Source of the DNA: Kiritimatiellales bacterium | GTDB taxonomy: Bacteria > Verrucomicrobiota > Kiritimatiellia > UBA8416 > JAIOPI01 | Length of the DNA stretch: 33,838 nt | Assembly (NCBI GenBank): GCA_945949405.1 | Contig: CAMFEP010000007.1 | Span: forward strand, 1 to 33,838 | Direction: 5' to 3' | In this document: one piece after another, positions 11,330 through 20,343 of the stretch | Numbering within the stretch: position 1 is the stretch's first letter | Layout: each line of letters begins with the position of its first letter | Notes under the pieces: generated by a model | Database searches by the model: none | The model's input: only the letters and a program-made list of their open reading frames with translations | Told to the model about the DNA's origin: nothing | Translations under genes and position numbers: made by a program

Positions 11330-13633
11330 ATGACGCACATGTCAGCGGACACACAAGACAAGCACAGCGTGGTGGATGCGGCGCGCGCATTTTTCGCCAC
11401 GGGTGTGATGGGGCGCCAGATCGCCATCGCGGTGGCGTTGGTCACGGTGATCCCCCTGCTGGCGGTTGCGTATGTGCTCACGCACCTGGCGCCGGATGGC
11501 GCGGGCGCCAATCCCGGCACCCTGCTGATCCTCCTCTGTGCCGTGGCCTGCACCCTGCTGGGGTACGGGATGCTCTGCCGCTATCCGATCGGGCTCGCGC
11601 GACTGCGCCGCACGCTCGAGGCGCTGCTCGAGGATGTGTTTCGTGCCGACACCCGGGCGTTGCGGGACCTTCCTGCGGAGCCAGCCATTGAAGCGGGCTT
11701 GCGCCTGGTGGCGCGGGAGCACCGCAGCAGCGTCGAGCATGTGGAGGCCGAGGTGCGCCGGGTGGACGGGCTGCTCAACCGGCGCCTGCTGGCCTCCACG
11801 GACGCGCAACGCGTGGAGCCCAGCTGGCAGTACTTCCGGCACGAGAATCCCGAGGCGGGGTGGATCGAGCGCAGTCTTTCGGCGGATGCCGCCGGGAATT
11901 TCATGCGTGATCTGCTCGACCTCGTCGAAAGCGCGGCGGTGGCCTACGAGCAGGATGGCAGTCTGGCGTTGGGCGTGGCGGTATCGCCGTGGGCGCGTGC
12001 GTTGTGCCAAGGCGCGGCGCCCGCCCTGTTCGCGCGGGACGCCCAATCCGATTCCGGCAGCCCATTGGTGTCGGAACCGTTGCGCTCGCTGAAGGCGCAG
12101 GCGCGCGCGAGCATGCAACGGGGTGTCGTGGTGGATGGCGAATTGGATTGCGGTTTGCGCGGTATTTGCGCGCCCGTCAAGGCGCGGGGACAATGCATGG
12201 GCGTCGTGGGGTTTCTGTACGGCAGGCCCGCCGGCGACCCCGGCACCTTGCGGGGCGTGGCGGAGCGCTACGGCCTTGCGGTCGCGGACCTGAAGGCGCT
12301 CCCCGCGCCGGATGACGAACTGGTCTTTATTGTCAGCATGGCCAAGAACGGGCTGCTGTTTCTCGCGCGATTGATTGGGGAAAGCCTGGAGCGCAGCCTG
12401 GCCGAGGATGACCTGCGCCAGCACCAGAACGCGCTTGAAGCCGCCGTGCAGGCGCGCACGGCGGAGCTGGAAAACACCAACGCCCAGCTGCAGGCGGAAG
12501 TCAAGGAGCGCAAGCGCGCGGAAGAGCTCAAGGATGAATTTGTCAGCACCGTTTCGCACGAACTGCGGACGCCGCTGGCGATCACCAAGGAAGGCATCGC
12601 GCTATTGCTCGACGGTATTCCCGGCGAGGTGAACGACAAGCAACGCAAGGTGCTGGCCTCCGCGCGGGGCAACATCGACCGGCTGGCGCGGATCATCAAC
12701 GACCTGCTCGACATATCCAAAATCGAGGCGGGCAAGATGCAGATGGCCAAGGACTGCGTGGATTTCGTCGCGCTGACGGAAGGTGTGATGCGCAACTTCG
12801 AAGGGATCGCCCGGCAAAAAGGATTGCTCCTCGAATCCAGCCTGGACCTGCCGCTGCGCCAGGTGCTGGCGGATCAGGACCGCATTATCCAGGTGATGAC
12901 CAATTTGTTGAGCAACGCGCTCAAATTCACCACCGAGGGCGGGGTGCGCGTGACGGCGTGCGTTCGCGAAGAGGCGGTGGAGTGCACGGTCGCGGATACG
13001 GGGGTTGGCCTGGCGCCGGAGGAAGCGGCGCGGGTGTTCGAGAAATTCACGCAGTTTGGGCGCACGCACGGGGCGGGGGAAAAGGGCACGGGCCTCGGGC
13101 TGGCGATTGCCAAGCAGATTGTCGAGTTGCATCGCGGGCGCATCCGGGTAGAAAGCGCCGTGGGCCGTGGATCGCGGTTCATCTTCACGCTGCCCCTGTT
13201 CAGCGACGATGAACTCGTGCGCGAAACGGTCGAGATGGCCATCGTGGACGCGCGCGCGCAGAAGGACGGCTTCATCCTGTTGCTCTTCGAGCTGGATCCG
13301 CGGTTGGGCCCGCGGGACGGCGCGATGCGGGACAAGTACGCGCTTGGGTTCCGGCACCTGAAGGAAATGGAAAATCTGGTGCGGTCCTCGGATCGCATGG
13401 CCACGCGTGGGAACAATCAGGTGGTGATGGTGGCAAAAATATCGCCGGCCCAGATTGCCTTGCTGTATCGCCGATGGAAGGTGCAGGTGGCCACCTGCTT
13501 CTTCCAGGTAGATCCGGCGCTTGACGTGTATATGTCCTGCGGCTACGCTGAATATCCACCGGACGGCTCCACCGCGGCCGAGTTGCTCGTCAAAGCCGGG
13601 CAAACGCTTTCGCCGGCGGACGGGTTGTTGTAG
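11330..13633 (+). CDS. Membrane sensor histidine kinase with PocR-like domain and degenerate GGDEF-like tail
   Basis: A 767-aa kinase. Two membrane helices (about 31-51 and 64-82) precede a PocR-like ligand-sensing region (about 190-325; CGLRGICAPVKARGQ then GFLYGRPAGDPGTLRG). A coiled coil (about 355-395) leads into HisKA with phospho-acceptor His410 (VSTVSHELRTPLA) and HATPase motifs NLLSNALKF, DTGVGL and GEKGTGLGLAIAK. After residue 625 the chain continues for about 140 residues resembling a GGDEF domain (GYAEYPPDGSTAAELLVKAG), but the GGDEF position reads RGNNQVV (693-699). Partner: the interrupted response regulator 43 bases downstream. The start could also be ATG 11339; neither has a strong ribosome site. 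Confidence 0.92.
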   Translation: MTHMSADTQDKHSVVDAARAFFATGVMGRQIAIAVALVTVIPLLAVAYVLTHLAPDGAGANPGTLLILLCAVACTLLGYGMLCRYPIGLARLRRTLEALLEDVFRADTRALRDLPAEPAIEAGLRLVAREHRSSVEHVEAEVRRVDGLLNRRLLASTDAQRVEPSWQYFRHENPEAGWIERSLSADAAGNFMRDLLDLVESAAVAYEQDGSLALGVAVSPWARALCQGAAPALFARDAQSDSGSPLVSEPLRSLKAQARASMQRGVVVDGELDCGLRGICAPVKARGQCMGVVGFLYGRPAGDPGTLRGVAERYGLAVADLKALPAPDDELVFIVSMAKNGLLFLARLIGESLERSLAEDDLRQHQNALEAAVQARTAELENTNAQLQAEVKERKRAEELKDEFVSTVSHELRTPLAITKEGIALLLDGIPGEVNDKQRKVLASARGNIDRLARIINDLLDISKIEAGKMQMAKDCVDFVALTEGVMRNFEGIARQKGLLLESSLDLPLRQVLADQDRIIQVMTNLLSNALKFTTEGGVRVTACVREEAVECTVADTGVGLAPEEAARVFEKFTQFGRTHGAGEKGTGLGLAIAKQIVELHRGRIRVESAVGRGSRFIFTLPLFSDDELVRETVEMAIVDARAQKDGFILLLFELDPRLGPRDGAMRDKYALGFRHLKEMENLVRSSDRMATRGNNQVVMVAKISPAQIALLYRRWKVQVATCFFQVDPALDVYMSCGYAEYPPDGSTAAELLVKAGQTLSPADGLL

Positions 13634-13676
13634 GCGCGGTGCGAGCGGGGCGCGTCCGGCGCCGACAGGAATGGGC

Positions 13677-14039
13677 ATGCGAAAAAAGATTCTGATTATT
13701 GACGACGAAACCGAGTTTGCCGAGATGGTGCAAATGCGCCTTGAGGCCAACGATTTTGTGGTGATCACGGCCAGCAACGGGTAGCAGGGCTACGACGCGG
13801 CGCAAAAAGAGAACCCGGATCTGATTCTGCTCGACGTGATGATGCCGGTCATGGACGGTTTTGAAACGCTGAAAAAGCTGCGCATATCGACGGTCACCGA
13901 AATGACGCCGGTGGTGATGCTCACGGCGCGCGGAGAGTCCGCCTTGATTTTCAAGGCACAGGGCCTGCGCGTGGCCGATTATTTGATCAAGCCTTGCGAG
14001 TCGGCCGAACTGCTTGCCACGGTGCGGAAGCTTGCCTGA
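13677..14039 (+). pseudogene. Single-domain response regulator interrupted by an in-frame TAG
   Basis: Read through the stop, this is a complete 120-aa receiver domain: acidic pair Asp9-Asp10 (ILIIDDETEF), phospho-acceptor Asp53 (ILLDVMMP), Thr83 (MLTARGE) and Lys105 (YLIKPCE). Codon 36 (13782-13784) is TAG, just after ITASNG, where family members normally have a charged or polar residue (GAG, AAG or CAG would each need one change). Without readthrough the 35-aa product lacks the phosphorylation site. AGGA before ATG 13677 supports the start. All other residues are intact, so the change is recent, a sequencing error, or a read-through stop. It is the natural partner of the upstream kinase. 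Confidence 0.85.
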
Positions 14040-14053
14040 CGGAAGCGTCCGGG

Positions 14054-14070
14054 TCCCGCTCGGAGCGGGA
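14054..14070 (+). terminator. Hairpin after the kinase-regulator pair
   Basis: TCCCGCT (14054-14060) and AGCGGGA (14064-14070) pair perfectly around a CGG loop, 14 bases after the regulator stop. No T-run follows, so termination is uncertain. Confidence 0.4.
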
Positions 14071-14148
14071 GAAATCCAGCGGCCCCGGACCACCTTTCGC
14101 CCCTCCCCAATTTGCATCCACCCGCGACCGCATGCTATGCTGATCGAC

Positions 14149-15009
14149 ATGAAGCGATTACTTTTCTTGCTGGCATTCATGTTCGCGGCCCTGGCGGCGC
14201 ACGGGGCTGAGCCCCTGCTGGCTTACACGGATGCGCGGCGCGTGGAGTCCGACATCGACGATGGGGATAGTTTTTGGGCCGAGGTTGCCACGACGAGCAT
14301 TCTGGTGCGGCTCTACTTTGTGGATTGTCCGGAGACCTCCGCATTCAGTGATGCCATGGCGCGCCGCGTGCGGGAGCAAACGCGCTACTTCGGGCTCGCC
14401 GATGCGCGCACGACCTTGGAATTCGGCGGCAAGGCCAAGGCGGTCACACTCGAATTGCTGGCGCGACCCTTCACGGTGCATACGGCCTTCGCGCCCGGGG
14501 GTGGTGCCTCCAGCGATCCGCGCGTGTATGCGTTCATTACGCTGGAAGACGGGCGCGACCTTGCCGCCACGCTGGTGCAAAAGGGATTTGCGCGGGCAAA
14601 GGGCACCGGGCGTCCGACCCCTGGCGGCGCGCTGCAGGCGGAGGAGTGGGACCGTCTGCGCGACCTCGAGGCCGCCGCGATGCTGCGGCGTGCCGGAATC
14701 TGGGCGCACGCGGACGCGGAGCGCATTGCCGAGGCCCGGGCGCTCCAACGCGAGGAGGATGGGGAATTGCGCGCGATTACCCGGGGCGGAACCACGGTGA
14801 TGAATGCGACGGGCCTCGTGAATATCAACAAGGCCACCCGGGAAGAGCTGGACGCGGTGGCAGGCATCGGTCCGGTCACGGCAAGCGCGATCATTGAGGG
14901 GCGACCCTACACCAATGTGGACGATTTGGTGCGGATCCCGGGGCTCGGGCCCAAAATGTTGGGTCGACTCGAATCCGCACTCACGGTGGGCTCTTCGAAC
15001 GCGCCGTAG
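14149..15009 (+). CDS. Secreted SNase-like nuclease with C-terminal ComEA-type helix-hairpin-helix
   Basis: A 286-aa protein with signal peptide MKRLLFLLAFMFAALAAHGA. Residues about 30-200 match the staphylococcal nuclease (TNase) fold: DDGDSFW, LVRLYFVDCPETS with the catalytic Arg and Glu, and DPRVYAFITLEDGRDLA with the second Arg. A C-terminal domain (about 225-280) has two helix-hairpin-helix motifs, NINKATREELDAVAGIGPVT and LVRIPGLGPKML, as in the DNA-uptake protein ComEA. The active residues look intact, so an exported DNA/RNA nuclease with its own DNA-binding module is likely. ATG 14149 starts the signal peptide; ATG 14137 in frame is an alternative. Possible roles are nutrient recovery or processing of incoming DNA. 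Confidence 0.88.
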   Translation: MKRLLFLLAFMFAALAAHGAEPLLAYTDARRVESDIDDGDSFWAEVATTSILVRLYFVDCPETSAFSDAMARRVREQTRYFGLADARTTLEFGGKAKAVTLELLARPFTVHTAFAPGGGASSDPRVYAFITLEDGRDLAATLVQKGFARAKGTGRPTPGGALQAEEWDRLRDLEAAAMLRRAGIWAHADAERIAEARALQREEDGELRAITRGGTTVMNATGLVNINKATREELDAVAGIGPVTASAIIEGRPYTNVDDLVRIPGLGPKMLGRLESALTVGSSNAP

Positions 15010-15032
15010 CATAGCAAGCCCGCTCGAGAAAT

Positions 15033-15077
15033 CCGTTCGACGGGCACGGACACGCCTTACGGCGTTCCTACGAACGG
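15033..15077. repeat. Nested inverted repeat upstream of leuB
   Basis: Outer arms CCGTTCG (15033-15039) and CGAACGG (15071-15077) enclose an inner hairpin ACGCC-TTAC-GGCGT (15052-15065). It stands in a 169-base gap between the nuclease and leuB and is of the same palindromic style as other repeats here. A regulatory role is not shown. Confidence 0.55.
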
Positions 15078-15178
15078 GTCTTCACCGGTGTTCCGCTTGC
15101 GCTTGCATCAACACGGCGAAATGTATATGTTCCCACACTTTTTAACAGAGCCCGATAACGGGGGAAGGGTGCGCGGCC

Positions 15179-16249
15179 ATGAGCGGAAAGACACACAAAA
15201 TCGGGGTGATTGGCGGCGACGGGACAGGGCCGGAGGTGACGCGCGAGGCGATGAAAATCCTCGCGGTGGCGCAGTCGAAGTTCGGCTTCAAGCTGGACTA
15301 CACGAATTACGATTTTGGCGGGGCGCGCTATCTGAAGACGGGCGAGACGCTGCCCGACGCGGCGATCGAGGAGTTCCGCAAGCAGAACGCCCTGTTCCTT
15401 GGCGCGATCGGGCACCCGGATGTGAAGCCTGGAATTCTCGAGGTGGGCATCCTGCTCAAGGCACGGTTCGCGCTGGACCAGTACATCAACCTGCGGCCGG
15501 TGAAATTGTATCGCGCAGAGGACTGCCCGCTAAAGGATAAGGAACCCAAGGACGTGGATTTTGTCGTGATCCGCGAGAACACAGGCGGCATTTATACGGG
15601 CGTGGGCGGCGTGGTGCAGAAGGGCACGCAGATGGAGATCGCCACGCAGGTCATGATTTATGGGCGGCCGGTCGTGGAGCGGTGCGTGCGGTTTGCATAC
15701 GCGTACGCGCGGCGGCGCAACAGCGCGAAAAAGATGCTGACGCTGGTCCACAAGAGCAACGTGCTGACGCATGCGGGCGACCTGTGGGTCCGCACGCACA
15801 AGGAAGTCGGCGATCGCGATTTTCCGGACGTCAAGCAGGATTACAACCACGTGGACGCGGCGACGATGTGGTTCGTGAAGCAGCCGGAGTGGTACGACGT
15901 GATTGTGACCGAGAATCTTTTTGGTGACATCATCACGGACCTGGCGGCGATCATCCAGGGCGGGCTGGGGATCGCGGCGGGCGGCAACATCAATCCCGAG
16001 GGGGTTTCGATGTTTGAGCCGATGGGTGGGAGCGCGCCGAAATACACGGGCCAGAATGTCATCAATCCGCTCGCGGCGATCGCCGCGGCGGGAATGATGC
16101 TCGACACGCTGGGCGAGCGCACGGCGGCGCAGGCTGTCGACAAGGCCCTCACGACGGCATTGAACAGCGGGAAGATCAAATCGCTGGCGGCCGGGCGAAT
16201 GGGGATGGGCACGACGCAAGTCGGCGATCTGGTGGCGGGGTTGGTGTAG
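15179..16249 (+). CDS. leuB: 3-isopropylmalate dehydrogenase-type beta-decarboxylating dehydrogenase
   Basis: A 356-aa cytoplasmic enzyme of the isocitrate/isopropylmalate dehydrogenase family; the likely reaction is oxidation and decarboxylation of 3-isopropylmalate in leucine synthesis. Seen: IGVIGGDGTGPEVTREA (start), FALDQYINLRPVKLY with the substrate Arg, VVIRENTGGIYTG, TLVHKSNVL with the catalytic Lys, and VTENLFGDIITDLAA with metal-binding Asp residues. The LDQYINLRPVKLY form is typical of a LeuB branch in actinobacteria and related phyla. Homoisocitrate or tartrate dehydrogenase cannot be excluded. A purine-rich GGGGGAAGGG precedes ATG 15179. It is followed 46 bases later by asd, suggesting an amino-acid biosynthesis operon. 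Confidence 0.87.
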   Translation: MSGKTHKIGVIGGDGTGPEVTREAMKILAVAQSKFGFKLDYTNYDFGGARYLKTGETLPDAAIEEFRKQNALFLGAIGHPDVKPGILEVGILLKARFALDQYINLRPVKLYRAEDCPLKDKEPKDVDFVVIRENTGGIYTGVGGVVQKGTQMEIATQVMIYGRPVVERCVRFAYAYARRRNSAKKMLTLVHKSNVLTHAGDLWVRTHKEVGDRDFPDVKQDYNHVDAATMWFVKQPEWYDVIVTENLFGDIITDLAAIIQGGLGIAAGGNINPEGVSMFEPMGGSAPKYTGQNVINPLAAIAAAGMMLDTLGERTAAQAVDKALTTALNSGKIKSLAAGRMGMGTTQVGDLVAGLV

Positions 16250-16295
16250 ACGATTGATAATTTGAGATTGCCGAGTGAAGATTGGGGAAGCGGAC

Positions 16296-17303
16296 GTGAG
16301 CCAGCAATACAATGTCTGCGTAGTCGGGATCGGAGCGGTTGGGACGGAAATGGTGCGGCTGTTGGAGCGGCGCAAGTTTCCGATGAAGTCCCTCACGATT
16401 CTGGCGCGCAGCGCCCGGCAGGAAGTCATCGATGGAAAATCGTACCCCGTGAAGGTGGCCGAGCCGTCGGCTTTTGACGGCATGGATTTCGCCTTTTTCG
16501 CGGGCACCGAGGGCGCCAAGGGCGCCTCGCAGACTTTGGGGTGGGAAGCCGTGAAGCGCGGTTGCGTCGTGATCGACAACGGCGACGACTTTCGCATGGA
16601 CCCGCGCGTTCCGCTGGTGATCCCTGAAATCAATTCGGAGGCCCTTAAGGGGCACATGGGGCTCATCGCGAATCCGAACTGCAGCACCATTATTGCGCTG
16701 ATGCCGCTGGCGCCCCTGCACAAGGCGGCGACGATCAAGCGGATCGTGGCGAGCACCTACCAGGCGGTGTCGGGAACCGGCGCGCCGGCGGTGAAGGAAC
16801 TCGAGGCGCAGGCGAAGGCCTGGGCCGCGGGCCAGGCGCTGCCGCGCGAGGTCTATCCGCATCAGATTCTGTTCAACGTGATCCCGTCGGTCGGGTCGTT
16901 CAAGGACGACTCGGGCGAATCGACCGAGGAAATCAAGATGCGCAAGGAAACGCACAAGATCCTGGGCGACGCGGCGATCCGCATCGGCAACACCTGCGTG
17001 CGCGTGCCGGTGGTAAACGGGCACAGCATCGCGATCAACGTGGAGTTTGAGAAGCCGATGACGGTGGAAATGGCGCGTGTGCTGCTGGCGAAGGCGCCGG
17101 GCGTGAAGCTTGTGGACGACCCAAAGTCGGCGGCCTATCCGATGCCGGTGAATGCCTCGGGCGAGTACGACGTGGAGGTCGGGCGCATCCGTAAAGATCA
17201 GAGTTGCGACAATGGCCTCGTCCTCTGGTGTTCTGGCGACAACATCTGGAAGGGCGCGGCACAGAATGCGATCCAGATCGCGGAAGCGTTGATAGGAATC
17301 TGA
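16296..17303 (+). CDS. asd: Aspartate-semialdehyde dehydrogenase
   Basis: A 335-aa enzyme reducing aspartyl phosphate to aspartate semialdehyde for lysine, methionine, threonine and diaminopimelate. Nucleotide motif VVGIGAVGTEMVRLL lies at the N-terminus. Catalytic Cys129 is in ANPNCSTI, substrate Glu lies in STYQAVSGTGAPAVKELE-type sequence, and the active-site His is in RVPVVNGHS. GTG 16296 is preferred over the more upstream GTG 16275 because GGGGAAG (16284-16290) sits five bases before it. Pairing with leuB occurs widely in bacteria. Confidence 0.94.
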   Translation: MSQQYNVCVVGIGAVGTEMVRLLERRKFPMKSLTILARSARQEVIDGKSYPVKVAEPSAFDGMDFAFFAGTEGAKGASQTLGWEAVKRGCVVIDNGDDFRMDPRVPLVIPEINSEALKGHMGLIANPNCSTIIALMPLAPLHKAATIKRIVASTYQAVSGTGAPAVKELEAQAKAWAAGQALPREVYPHQILFNVIPSVGSFKDDSGESTEEIKMRKETHKILGDAAIRIGNTCVRVPVVNGHSIAINVEFEKPMTVEMARVLLAKAPGVKLVDDPKSAAYPMPVNASGEYDVEVGRIRKDQSCDNGLVLWCSGDNIWKGAAQNAIQIAEALIGI

Positions 17304-17356
17304 CGGACTCCGGCTTGGCCTCCGTCCGCCAGAATCCTATATGGGCGGGGGGGCTT

Positions 17357-17388
17357 GCCCGCGCGCGGAGCGCACGGGCCACCTGCGG
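17357..17388 (+). repeat. Repeat family A, copy 3
   Basis: The same 28-base core as at 3997 and 5004. Here it fills the gap between the convergent asd and beta-propeller genes, where a stem-loop could act as a bidirectional terminator. Confidence 0.85.
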
Positions 17389-17395
17389 AATGCCG

Positions 17396-18511
17396 CTATG
17401 GCACAAACAACACGCAGACCGGCTCGGCGATTTGGGCTGTGTGGCCGGCGGGCGTGAGTTTGCCGGTCGTCGCATCGATTTCAAACACGACGAGATTGCC
17501 GGAATCCTGATTCGCGGCGATGAGCCAGCGCCCGGATGGATCCAGAGCAAAGCTGCGCGGGGTGCGGCCCTGCGTGCTGGCGTGGTTGATGAGGGTGAGC
17601 GTGCCGTCGCTGCCGATGGAAAAAACGGCGAGGCTGTCGTGGCCGCGGTTCGAGGCATAGAGAAATTTCCCATCCGGGCGGATGAAAATCTCGGCTGCCG
17701 TGCTTGGATTCGTGTATCCAGCGGGCAGCGTTGAAAGGCGTTGGATCGGGGTCAGTTCTCCGGTGAGGGCCTCGCAGCGGAAGACCGCAATCGTGTTCAG
17801 CAACTCGTTGATGACGTAGGCAAAATTTCCGTGGAAGGCGAGATGGCGCGGACCGGAACCGGGCGGGAGGCGTGCGCCTCCCCGTGCGTCCAGCGTCAGC
17901 GCACCCGAGGCGGCATCGAGCCGGTAAATGCGCACATCATCCGTGCCGAGATCGCAGGCGTAAGCCAGCGCGTCGCGGGTATAGATGCCGTGGGCGTGCG
18001 GCGATTGCTGCCGTTTCGGGTTTGGGCCGGAGCCGACGTGACTCACCGCGATCGCGACCTCGCCGAGGCTGCCGTCGGCAAGGATGGGCAGGGCCGCCAC
18101 GCTGCCGCTGCCGTAGTTCGCGACGAGCACGCTTTTCCTGGATTCATCGACCGCGAGATGGCAGGGGCCATCGCCGTACGAGGACTGCTGGTTGATCAGG
18201 TTCAACGTTCCATCTGCGGCGATGGAGAAGGCGCTGACAGTGCCCACGCGGATTTCGTTCACGGCGTAGAGTTGCCAACGATTCGGAGCAAGGGCCAGGA
18301 ATGTGGGGTTGGGCGTTTCGACGGCGAGGCCACGGGCGGTCAGGGCCCCAGTCGTGGTGTTCAGGCGATAGCGATAGATGCCGGTGCTGCCCTGGGGCTT
18401 GGTGTACGTCCCGACATAGAAGGCGCATTCGGCGGTGGGCGCTGCGTTTGTCATGGTTGAATTCGCCAGCACATGCAGCGCGAGCCCAAGCAGGATGAGC
18501 GGTTTTTTCAT
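17396..18511 (-). CDS. Exported lactonase-fold seven-bladed beta-propeller (6-phosphogluconolactonase-like)
   Basis: A 371-aa protein of the lactonase family (PF10282-like). It has an N-terminal signal peptide (MKKPLILLGLALHVLA, cleavage probably after TNA), followed by AFYVGTYTKPQGSTGIYRY, the usual opening blade, and repeated blades such as GPRHLAFHGNFAYVINEL and RPDGKFLYASNRGHDSLAVF. The propeller closes near the C-terminus. Family members hydrolyse 6-phosphogluconolactone or other lactones, but the export signal makes a periplasmic lactone or an unknown substrate more likely. The start is ATG 18511, 143 bases from the divergent FAD oxidoreductase. No strong ribosome site is seen. Confidence 0.88.
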   Translation of the reverse strand: MKKPLILLGLALHVLANSTMTNAAPTAECAFYVGTYTKPQGSTGIYRYRLNTTTGALTARGLAVETPNPTFLALAPNRWQLYAVNEIRVGTVSAFSIAADGTLNLINQQSSYGDGPCHLAVDESRKSVLVANYGSGSVAALPILADGSLGEVAIAVSHVGSGPNPKRQQSPHAHGIYTRDALAYACDLGTDDVRIYRLDAASGALTLDARGGARLPPGSGPRHLAFHGNFAYVINELLNTIAVFRCEALTGELTPIQRLSTLPAGYTNPSTAAEIFIRPDGKFLYASNRGHDSLAVFSIGSDGTLTLINHASTQGRTPRSFALDPSGRWLIAANQDSGNLVVFEIDATTGKLTPAGHTAQIAEPVCVLFVP

Positions 18512-18654
18512 GGGGAGAGGCGCGGCAGCCGTTTCCGGGCTTGAATAACCGAAAGCTTTGGCGCAAACAAGGGGGAAGGCGATTGGATAAAGATAACCGG
18601 CGGAGAGTACCGGCGGGGACCGCCGGCTCCAGGGTGATGACCAAGAGAAGCGCC

Positions 18655-20271
18655 ATGACGAAAACGATTGCTTTCAGTGGATTGCATTACTTCGATCCCG
18701 GCTGGATTGTGGACACGCAGGAAACGCTACGCGCCGACGTTTGCGTGTATGGCGCGACGGCGGGCGGGGTGGTGGCGGCGGTGAAGGCGGCGCGGCTCGG
18801 CAAGCGCGTGGTGCTGTTGCAGCCGGGCCGGTATCTTGGCGGGCTCACCAGCGGCGGGCTGGGCTGGACGGACCACGGGAAGAAACATGTCATCGGCGGC
18901 ATGGCGCGGCAATTTTACTGCGACGTTGGCCGGGCCTACGGGAAGGCGGAAGAATGGTATTTCGAGCCGCATGTGGCGGAGGCCGTGATGCAGCGCATGG
19001 TGGCCGAGGCGCGCGTGCCGGTGCGATTTTGTCAGTATCTTGACCGCGTCACGATGGACGGCCGGCGCATTGGGGCGGTGACGATGCTGGGCGGGTTGCG
19101 GGTTGAGGCCGCAATGTTCATCGACGCGACATACGAAGGCGATCTGATGGCGAAGGCCGGGGTGAGCTACACGGTGGGTCGCGAAGGTAATGCACAATAT
19201 GGCGAGACGTTGAATGGCGTGCAAATTCGCACCCATCACCAGTTCAGCCACCCGGTGGATCCCTTTGTGATTGCGGGCGATCCCCGCAGCGGTCTGTTGC
19301 CGTCGATTCTGGATGAGGATTATTCGCAGCGCATCGGCGCCGGCGACCGGCGCATCCAAGCCTATTGCTTTCGCATGTGCATGACCGACGATCCCGCGCT
19401 GAAGATCGACTGGCCGCGGCCGGCGGGGTTCGACGCGCGGCGGTACGAACTAGCCACGCGCTGGATCAACGGCGAATTTGACGACTTCAATGATCAGTTC
19501 CCCGGCTACGATGACCGCCATCCGGACGTGCCCAAAAAATTCGATGTCCTGCCCAACAAAACGCCGGGAGGTTTTTACAAGACGGACACCAACAATCACG
19601 GCGCCGTCTCCAGTGATTTTATCGGCGAAAATCACGACTGGCCCGAAGCCGACTATGTTGCCCGCGAGCGCATTTTTCAGCGGCACTTTGAGTATCAATG
19701 CGGGTACTACTGGCATGTGGCCAACACGCCCGAGATTCCCATGCGGTACCGGCGCGCCTACGCCCGTTGGGGGATTCCGAACGATGAGTTTGTGGACACC
19801 GGACACTGGCCGCATCAGCTTTATGTTCGCGAAGCCCGCCGGATGGTTGGCGATGCCGTCCTCACGGAACACGATTGCCGTCTCGATCATCGCGCCGAAG
19901 ATCCGGTCGGCATGGGCAGTTATGCGATGGACTCACACAACTGTTCGCGATTTGTGCGGCGGGAGGATGGGCGGGCGCGCGTCATGAATGAAGGCGATGT
20001 TTCGGTGGAGGTGCCGGGGCCCTATGGCGTGTCCTATCGCAGTATCGTGCCACGCCGCGGCGAATGCGAAAACCTGCTCGTGCCACTATGCCTTTCGGCC
20101 TCGCATATTGCCTATGGTTCCGTGCGCATGGAGCCTGCCTTCATGGTGCTGGGCGAATCCGCGGCGGTTGCGGCGGTGCTGGCCCTCGACGCGGGGTGCG
20201 CGGTGCAGGCGGTTGATTACGGGAAGTTGCGCGGGCAGTTGGTGGCGGACGGGCAGATATTGGCGGTGTAG
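18655..20271 (+). CDS. FAD-dependent oxidoreductase (PF12831-type)
   Basis: A 538-aa flavoprotein. The FAD-binding motif is DVCVYGATAGGVVAAVKAAR about 25 residues from the start, followed by GRYLGGLTSGGLGWTD. Later FIDATYEGDLMAKAGVSYTVG is typical of the family that includes xanthan lyase-like annotations in PVC and Bacteroidetes genomes. A C-terminal FAD-contact stretch has SHIAYGSVRMEPAFMVLGES. No signal peptide is visible. The start is uncertain: ATG 18655 (after AAGAGAAG), ATG 18637, or further upstream, where the frame runs through CCGGCGGGGACCGCCGG-type repeat DNA. Substrate unknown, probably a sugar or sugar-derived alcohol. Confidence 0.85.
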   Translation: MTKTIAFSGLHYFDPGWIVDTQETLRADVCVYGATAGGVVAAVKAARLGKRVVLLQPGRYLGGLTSGGLGWTDHGKKHVIGGMARQFYCDVGRAYGKAEEWYFEPHVAEAVMQRMVAEARVPVRFCQYLDRVTMDGRRIGAVTMLGGLRVEAAMFIDATYEGDLMAKAGVSYTVGREGNAQYGETLNGVQIRTHHQFSHPVDPFVIAGDPRSGLLPSILDEDYSQRIGAGDRRIQAYCFRMCMTDDPALKIDWPRPAGFDARRYELATRWINGEFDDFNDQFPGYDDRHPDVPKKFDVLPNKTPGGFYKTDTNNHGAVSSDFIGENHDWPEADYVARERIFQRHFEYQCGYYWHVANTPEIPMRYRRAYARWGIPNDEFVDTGHWPHQLYVREARRMVGDAVLTEHDCRLDHRAEDPVGMGSYAMDSHNCSRFVRREDGRARVMNEGDVSVEVPGPYGVSYRSIVPRRGECENLLVPLCLSASHIAYGSVRMEPAFMVLGESAAVAAVLALDAGCAVQAVDYGKLRGQLVADGQILAV

Positions 20272-20272
20272 G

Positions 20273-20312
20273 GGCGAGTGACACGAGCCCGATTCCTGCG
20301 GCGTCGCGGCGC
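20273..20312 (+). repeat. Repeat family B, copy 2 (inverted relative to copy 1)
   Basis: The reverse complement of 5855-5894 with one difference over 40 bases. It begins two bases after the stop of the FAD oxidoreductase gene and sits between convergent genes. Confidence 0.85.
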
Positions 20313-20343
20313 TCCGCCCTCCCGTATGCGCAATAAACTTCGA

